This document shows positions 50,801 through 51,401 of a stretch of 51,401 bases of DNA, piece after piece. The stretch comes from Candidatus Omnitrophota bacterium. Lineage in GTDB: Bacteria > Omnitrophota > Gorgyraeia > Aquiviventales > Aquiviventaceae. Numbering within the stretch: position 1 is the first letter of the stretch; the number at the start of each line of letters is the position of its first letter. Under the pieces are notes generated by a model. That model did not search any database. It had not been told where the DNA came from and saw only the letters and a program-made list of their open reading frames with translations. The stretch spans positions 1-51,401 of the forward strand of contig JACQRB010000060.1 in NCBI GenBank assembly GCA_016206685.1, read 5' to 3'. The translations under genes and the position numbers were made by a program.

Positions 50801-51401
50801 TGAGCACCTCACCGATTCCGAGCTCGCGACCCTCCCCGGGGTTGCGCCCATCGAACAGGCGATTGTAGTCCCGCAGCGCCTGCGTGAGCTCGCCGAGCCG
50901 CTCACGAACCTGGCGGAACTGCTTGCTCTGTAACGCTTCCTTCGCCGACGCAATGAGCAGCTCGCAGAAACACAACACTATCCCCAACTGCATACGCTCC
51001 TGCCACCCCTGCTCCTTGCCCCGTCTCAGGGATTCCATGGCGCGGTCATGGAGCTGCTCAAGAGGAATCCGGCTGCCGGCACGATGCACAGTCACCATCC
51101 CCAGCGCCATCGGCGTCATGGCGATGCCTGCCGCTCCTGTCGGCGAAGCGGCAAGCAGCTCAACGACAGTGACGACCAGCAGCGCGAGCCACGGATGCTT
51201 GCGGACAGACTGAACCGGGGAGTACCAGAGGGGCGGCAAATGACCACCTGTGTCCGCCGCCAGTTTCGCGAGGGCTCCACCGGCTTCCTGGCGGACGTGC
51301 GGATGGGGGTCTTGTCGGAGCACCCGTGCAAGGGCGCGCCGGTTGACGCGGCGGACCATGCGGTCGCGCGGATCCATCTCGCCCAGCGCCCTGGCGGCTT
51401 C
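41856..51401 (-). CDS. Giant multi-pass membrane protein with an AceK-like module (5' end outside window)
   Basis: The frame stays open to the window edge, so the N-terminus is missing; at least 3,181 residues are visible. Order: HEAT-like repeat; membrane spans; a stretch encoded antisense to the toxin-antitoxin pair; further spans and long helical regions (about 51377-based residues 500-1150); a Pro-rich linker; a small CarD/UvrD-tail-like beta domain (VVHDGFGLGVIEAVE); two tandem 96-residue repeats; an unassigned region; an AceK-like kinase/phosphatase (about 1990-2575) with its middle segment relocated; a group of five or more membrane spans; and a C-terminal helical region with a final span. 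AceK controls isocitrate dehydrogenase at the glyoxylate branch point. Here it is tied to the membrane, next to a giant gene carrying an isocitrate-lyase domain. The stop codon is followed by AT-rich DNA without an evident terminator. Confidence 0.88.
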   Translation of the reverse strand, partial: EAARALGEMDPRDRMVRRVNRRALARVLRQDPHPHVRQEAGGALAKLAADTGGHLPPLWYSPVQSVRKHPWLALLVVTVVELLAASPTGAAGIAMTPMALGMVTVHRAGSRIPLEQLHDRAMESLRRGKEQGWQERMQLGIVLCFCELLIASAKEALQSKQFRQVRERLGELTQALRDYNRLFDGRNPGEGRELGIGEVLITPDTRMYDVGVAEIEAIAKASGVIVFHPVHQHGTALHAWLPLVLGLTLAAVAVFLALAGQGWATTVPTPPKATAGMQAGLATKLPDELVAVAAQKQGFPSQPALRVGFQEHPDGSRDGFGNRRVDADHDDARVRRGQKIQEIVVTREEDHPLGFRRSSDRLILRSNGGAEDAMPQHAQRVFSRLRDVFVEQQPHDGLGVAERHKFAVVQLLSRVLQRRTDMRLTKSGEVLRRDLGGSNPGSKELQNIGDENPRFGKARFSVTDIWIDLNELLTRVLHFARPRGSRWPRWVSWHQSVYPTTLNAVKLTLLLVAAEWAGLGLASAFGLDLGSLAAAAQANLGSPTDLRISNPAMYWLLLAGGAFLALGLFGWLGDWILGVERSRLLTAIKQRLDQREDELIKHARDRRSKVSLRYLAQWAKRRAQFKIILRVDQIVSRSDIGPFGAGLFGLGAFVALTGIGRLLQFDILDRFHILLGLGLMVAGGAIFWRSWRLLRAPRQRASQVLDASEPPSGRAGQDAKLLEDRPAQPGTQNLPLKPRGRFRLLAWMTPLAFFVAMARLVGATEVEIAMPAPQAPPALAAAATRVQEHESWFMDAEDSLKEKPVNRRNAARAYMRGFLLKVAVDDLLIHFRDFAQGRIHSRTLYARLADDLESVVLKEFEGLANAPTAVRAIRAWIGELRALARQTDSPPPALKELQQKLRELAARMPIKPHPSRKERDPQRRPVPFDSLSSLPPVELLPLVVGMLKSLETYRRKKSDQLAAIGEPLRQFLVREVEPLLTSLAGSDRLGKRYYTLLRRLEALESALPPMSSVAAEDIPERLKEVAELWEDVTAYFAALRQEERLPVEEAEEIGYRVIGPASQQLAYLTRAVNALTRNRVPLHRGGTFSREEGALRTELFLPILLGLSALGLGAAGLVSATVSDTASGGVLLAGILGLAWYRDLWQRLRDVARKIIERTPEPPAASSRPDVLRGVDLERNRNDARFVTTDPRVSFSSDATGAQTADPSDSVLAPFGSPQAAETAIRDAYDRLIQPAPTTPPLSKAKDKIQKPPPIVEEAPKKVQQVVAPRPAPVPAPVNAVPEDPWQLGVEVVHDGFGLGVIEAVEATRLENPPLGTWVKLVRVRFYGNPRLELEEKGEGGDEEQEPSDRVLTVRTDYLTLAAQLSPGQLASFRTAPIKKPYPPQQTPKDPKQLSAYAKALALRLLDALQVAGALDTVTRSPDGVVTLTIKDTIRLLEGSPSVSTLSKHPKLTEAINAALRAALRGRGKAAHPIARQGITGIRLVKAQKSAHQAESLAARILQALGTKEDLAYFTRLPDGTLVLSLYDTSRLLGWVPSHDTLLRHPELTEAINAALRAAFEKRGGDAQRLLAQEISIVQVVKGARSPLWKRRQGPVLLGVAVFALRPLMEWFHPGLADSPAGVILQASVMLTGAVWLAWSVGLPQRMAQRLAASLQRIRGFSKQPDGDALSTLPPQTADYLRSRFGERWDEALSMMGDYLLNPDRWPSIDQALANGLSIAAIADERLGVKWDVKNSTATLLSNRDKTYSSYGDMLGIKHHDFELPDGSLQDPLHASQLRFSEGPVHDDLTGLPDIEGQEAFSVWLADQSLLTALLPYLPARDDPTAPLLLSTVTFELDDEDRRVAHIGQLQAWLQIDRLPPTLREQIGSIEHLTERVFRTYAEQRGFHRIRMPTGSQLFDSTQLPLHRNTIERLNNLYRQAGYRLVRHDGAWRWEWEARDRATTHATVHAPVLANLAAMWLGMPVPTGTFRAGVQALMARLGGFVLWWVKHGQSWWAARQGARAILNAFDGYQRGLDRIAARASERFERREWSGVVSDDEDRVGLYYRYVLQHALPALKQQLGERFNDPATWKAIKEAYTKSLGVLKPDIELAQSFFNSAVSRAVGVASAEANGLVYVIDFAGDHERQPSALRELVTFLDSILPARKQSHLYGSVLYTGIGYYELAKRFFYQELRKYLRESGQLFRLAAGWEHGSVMGVFTLPGSGYVFKIIKDPVRQFVKDKYRFVREHDRVGRMLDASTYENLRLEKRYFSEELLEFLLAHAAESVSVEGDFVLIKHVYVQREVTPLQLYLEQNAQNPDIIRRVLMDFGNGIKDLMAAGIFPGEVWNFKFWNFGVTSYGRVVLYDYDDLQQLTAITFKHMLRQLSVQDDDTSNLYYEELGKNEIVLQGYTDPQGEPSLEEFFAAHIPEQFWEEFQAVHGDLFSAGSYYKIQEQLRNGQVPEFFAYPQERRFLAGRAPADSSPQTQDLIRRILADYRFRVPYEDLDRDVQLAAGEVETSFRHHHIDPRQVQVEMVQSRFYRNRGAFLIGRFRTGSVSLPFVLALTHPDGQGITVDAVLLEDTDLEPFFSSTRSSFRVQVTSPLFKTYMSSSVQRIQERKDATDPASNELNRRVRTVLSYSAVAGALLVSASLIDWVVTGQLTFWQNYFELQKHPGWTSFALAALTALTSGGARLIGVYLSSANLPKRFQALMVFSYVLYRPLQAVFLSLVFVLIDYFLPSTGSLAALPRAIVSTGIGLATGMLYDLFEPIGIRRLTARSYEQVGRFEEAKRLREQATAGKQWDRVLTGVIARSATHFAVHDLAQNLFESEFRIFTVFVYGFVNQAFRSAVAYHAHPRFSPKGVFLWGGVVAVLGVAVKFVYSAYFDQPFAYGQWTLMGIATVSLAVLSAFYFHHKTVKTKTTGEANGRPARGDGSNLPNMTFGDPPAQEFLQRHGLWEEGLWRPQARGTFIIGGGAGGGSEVSNRSWNQVSKLRVELRLFLYRAQAALRDFFAQWDQTERLRARELPRQLVDLLAPAANRIDDAQTAEELLAGVDGAFRNVLAHLKRARRFGLTRSQFNQIGYQVALTQQAVAQVKKAYQDQRPSAPPVRSWVLPLFLAPVAGLFAVSPLLAQGIGQVVGAGSASSWGLWAAGLIGLAITVLALAGWAWKRRHHLQPGEETITQRASNAIRALAITVKSL
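43660..45400 (-). other. AceK-like isocitrate dehydrogenase kinase/phosphatase module, internally permuted
   Basis: Matches to AceK occur in the order: regulatory helices (AILNAFDGYQRGL, ERFERREW, LYYRYVLQHALPALK, IELAQSFFNSAVSR), then directly LVTFLDSILPARKQSHLYG, then the kinase lobe (GVFTLPGSGYVFKIIKD, EHDRVGRMLD, VLIKHVYVQREVTPLQLYLEQ, NFGVTSYGRVVLYDYDD) and the tail (FFAAHIPEQFWEEFQ, HGDLFSAGSYYKI). The segment that normally sits between the first two blocks appears after the tail (VQVEMVQSRFYRNRGAFLIG, then LPFVLALTHPDGQGITVDA). The ATP-site Lys and DYD Asp are kept. The GDML motif before NFG reads GEVWNFKFW, so one catalytic Asp appears to be Glu. Confidence 0.88.
46723..47058. repeat. 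Direct repeat inside the giant gene (two 48-base copies)
   Basis: 46723-46770 and 47011-47058 match at 46 of 48 bases and lie exactly 288 bases (96 codons) apart. They encode the LTEAINAALRAA segments of two tandem 96-residue repeats (about 46660-47220), each with an ALRLLDAL or AARILQAL helix, a DGxxxLxxxDTxRLL strand-helix and a VxxLxxHPxLTEAIN unit. Confidence 0.85.
49885..49914 (+). promoter_or_regulatory. Near-consensus promoter of the nested toxin-antitoxin operon
   Basis: TTGACA (49885-49890), 18-base spacer, TATACT (49909-49914) on the plus strand, directly in front of the toxin-antitoxin genes and inside the giant minus-strand gene. Predicted start near 49921, only a few bases before a 19-codon leader ORF. 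Confidence 0.8.
49925..49984 (+). CDS. Possible 19-residue leader peptide before the antitoxin
   Basis: A short frame with an ATG a few bases after the predicted transcription start, encoding an acidic peptide (five Glu and two Asp in 19). It overlaps the first 17 bases of the antitoxin gene in another frame. It may set antitoxin translation by coupling, or be chance. Confidence 0.3.
   Translation: MKPIEAIDSLEDGQNEELA
49968..50210 (+). CDS. DUF433-family antitoxin
   Basis: 80 residues. The family pattern is clear: LIQVDPDICHGKPCFAETRI at the start (consensus dP-x-icgGkP-x-i-x-GTRI), VSDILELLGAG, TEITSKYFPRL, and VRAALQYAAEQL at the end. DUF433 proteins carry a helix-turn-helix-like fold and accompany DUF5615 nucleases as antitoxins. 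A GAGG site lies about 9 bases before the ATG. The next gene starts 6 bases after its stop codon. These are the only plus-strand genes in the window. Confidence 0.9.
   Translation: MKNSREKLIQVDPDICHGKPCFAETRILVSDILELLGAGIAPTEITSKYFPRLRQAHVRAALQYAAEQLNNREFVAFSNS
50217..50549 (+). CDS. DUF5615 PIN-like toxin
   Basis: 110 residues starting at a GTG. The opening RLLLDENIP places the first acidic pair (D6, E7) as in Mut7-C/PIN-like nucleases. The second acidic cluster is LLTRDDDFLNF near residue 48, and HSGIVVIRI follows as the next beta strand. The predicted action is metal-dependent RNA cleavage, neutralised by the DUF433 partner. All expected acidic residues are visible. Both genes lie antisense within the giant minus-strand gene, whose frame remains open across them. 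Confidence 0.9.
   Translation: MRLLLDENIPKPTEDALRVLGHSVLRAPVRTKDETIARAAEAKRVILLTRDDDFLNFLPPTHSGIVVIRIHPPVAEAITRAVRMLLEAHPERWLRGKALLLRRDGYELVR

Overview
High-GC bacterial DNA. A diderm (Gram-negative-type) cell envelope is implied by an outer-membrane beta-barrel protein ending in an aromatic residue, several Sec signal peptides, a lipoprotein and a complete mreBCD-mrdA-rodA set. Every gene lies on the minus strand except a small toxin-antitoxin pair at 49925-50549. Two proteins of about 3,900 and more than 3,100 residues, tight gene packing and the mix of families suggest candidate phylum Omnitrophota (OP3). That placement is inference; no rRNA gene is present to test it.

Layout, right to left (the direction of transcription). 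(1) 41856-51401: 3' part of a giant multi-pass membrane protein containing an AceK-like (isocitrate dehydrogenase kinase/phosphatase) module whose middle segment has moved to the far end. A DUF433/DUF5615 toxin-antitoxin cassette sits antisense inside this gene. (2) 28165-41766: a strong promoter, two small exported proteins and a giant exported protein that carries, in order, a class II fructose-bisphosphate aldolase, a GlpX-type fructose-bisphosphatase, an isocitrate-lyase homologue and a GAPDH, separated by acyl-carrier-like spacers. (3) 14410-28148: a carbohydrate locus with a PilZ protein, an ABC sugar-binding lipoprotein and two permeases, a triple-repeat TPR protein, an outer-membrane barrel, a double-barrel glycoside hydrolase and a GH94 phosphorylase broken by a one-base frameshift. 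(4) 10115-14393: ROK and LacI-type regulators, a coiled-coil membrane protein and a saccharopine-dehydrogenase-like oxidoreductase. (5) 5817-10170: bioF, bioD, a second coiled-coil membrane protein, a terminator and aroA. (6) 237-5820: the mreB-mreC-mreD-mrdA-rodA rod-shape operon, with a folded palindrome in every intergenic gap. (7) 1-232: a promoter, a hairpin-rich leader and the 5' end of a tRNA.

How it fits together. The two giant genes carry an isocitrate-lyase-like domain, a module resembling the regulator that controls the glyoxylate branch point, and three gluconeogenic enzyme homologues. In ordinary bacteria these are separate cytosolic proteins. Here they are built into very large polypeptides, one with a signal peptide and one with many membrane spans. 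Whether they are catalytically active, scaffold-like or repurposed at the cell surface cannot be decided from sequence, but this is the most unusual content of the window. The carbohydrate locus looks like a self-contained uptake and phosphorolysis system for a beta-linked glucan or oligosaccharide. No ABC ATPase is encoded with it.
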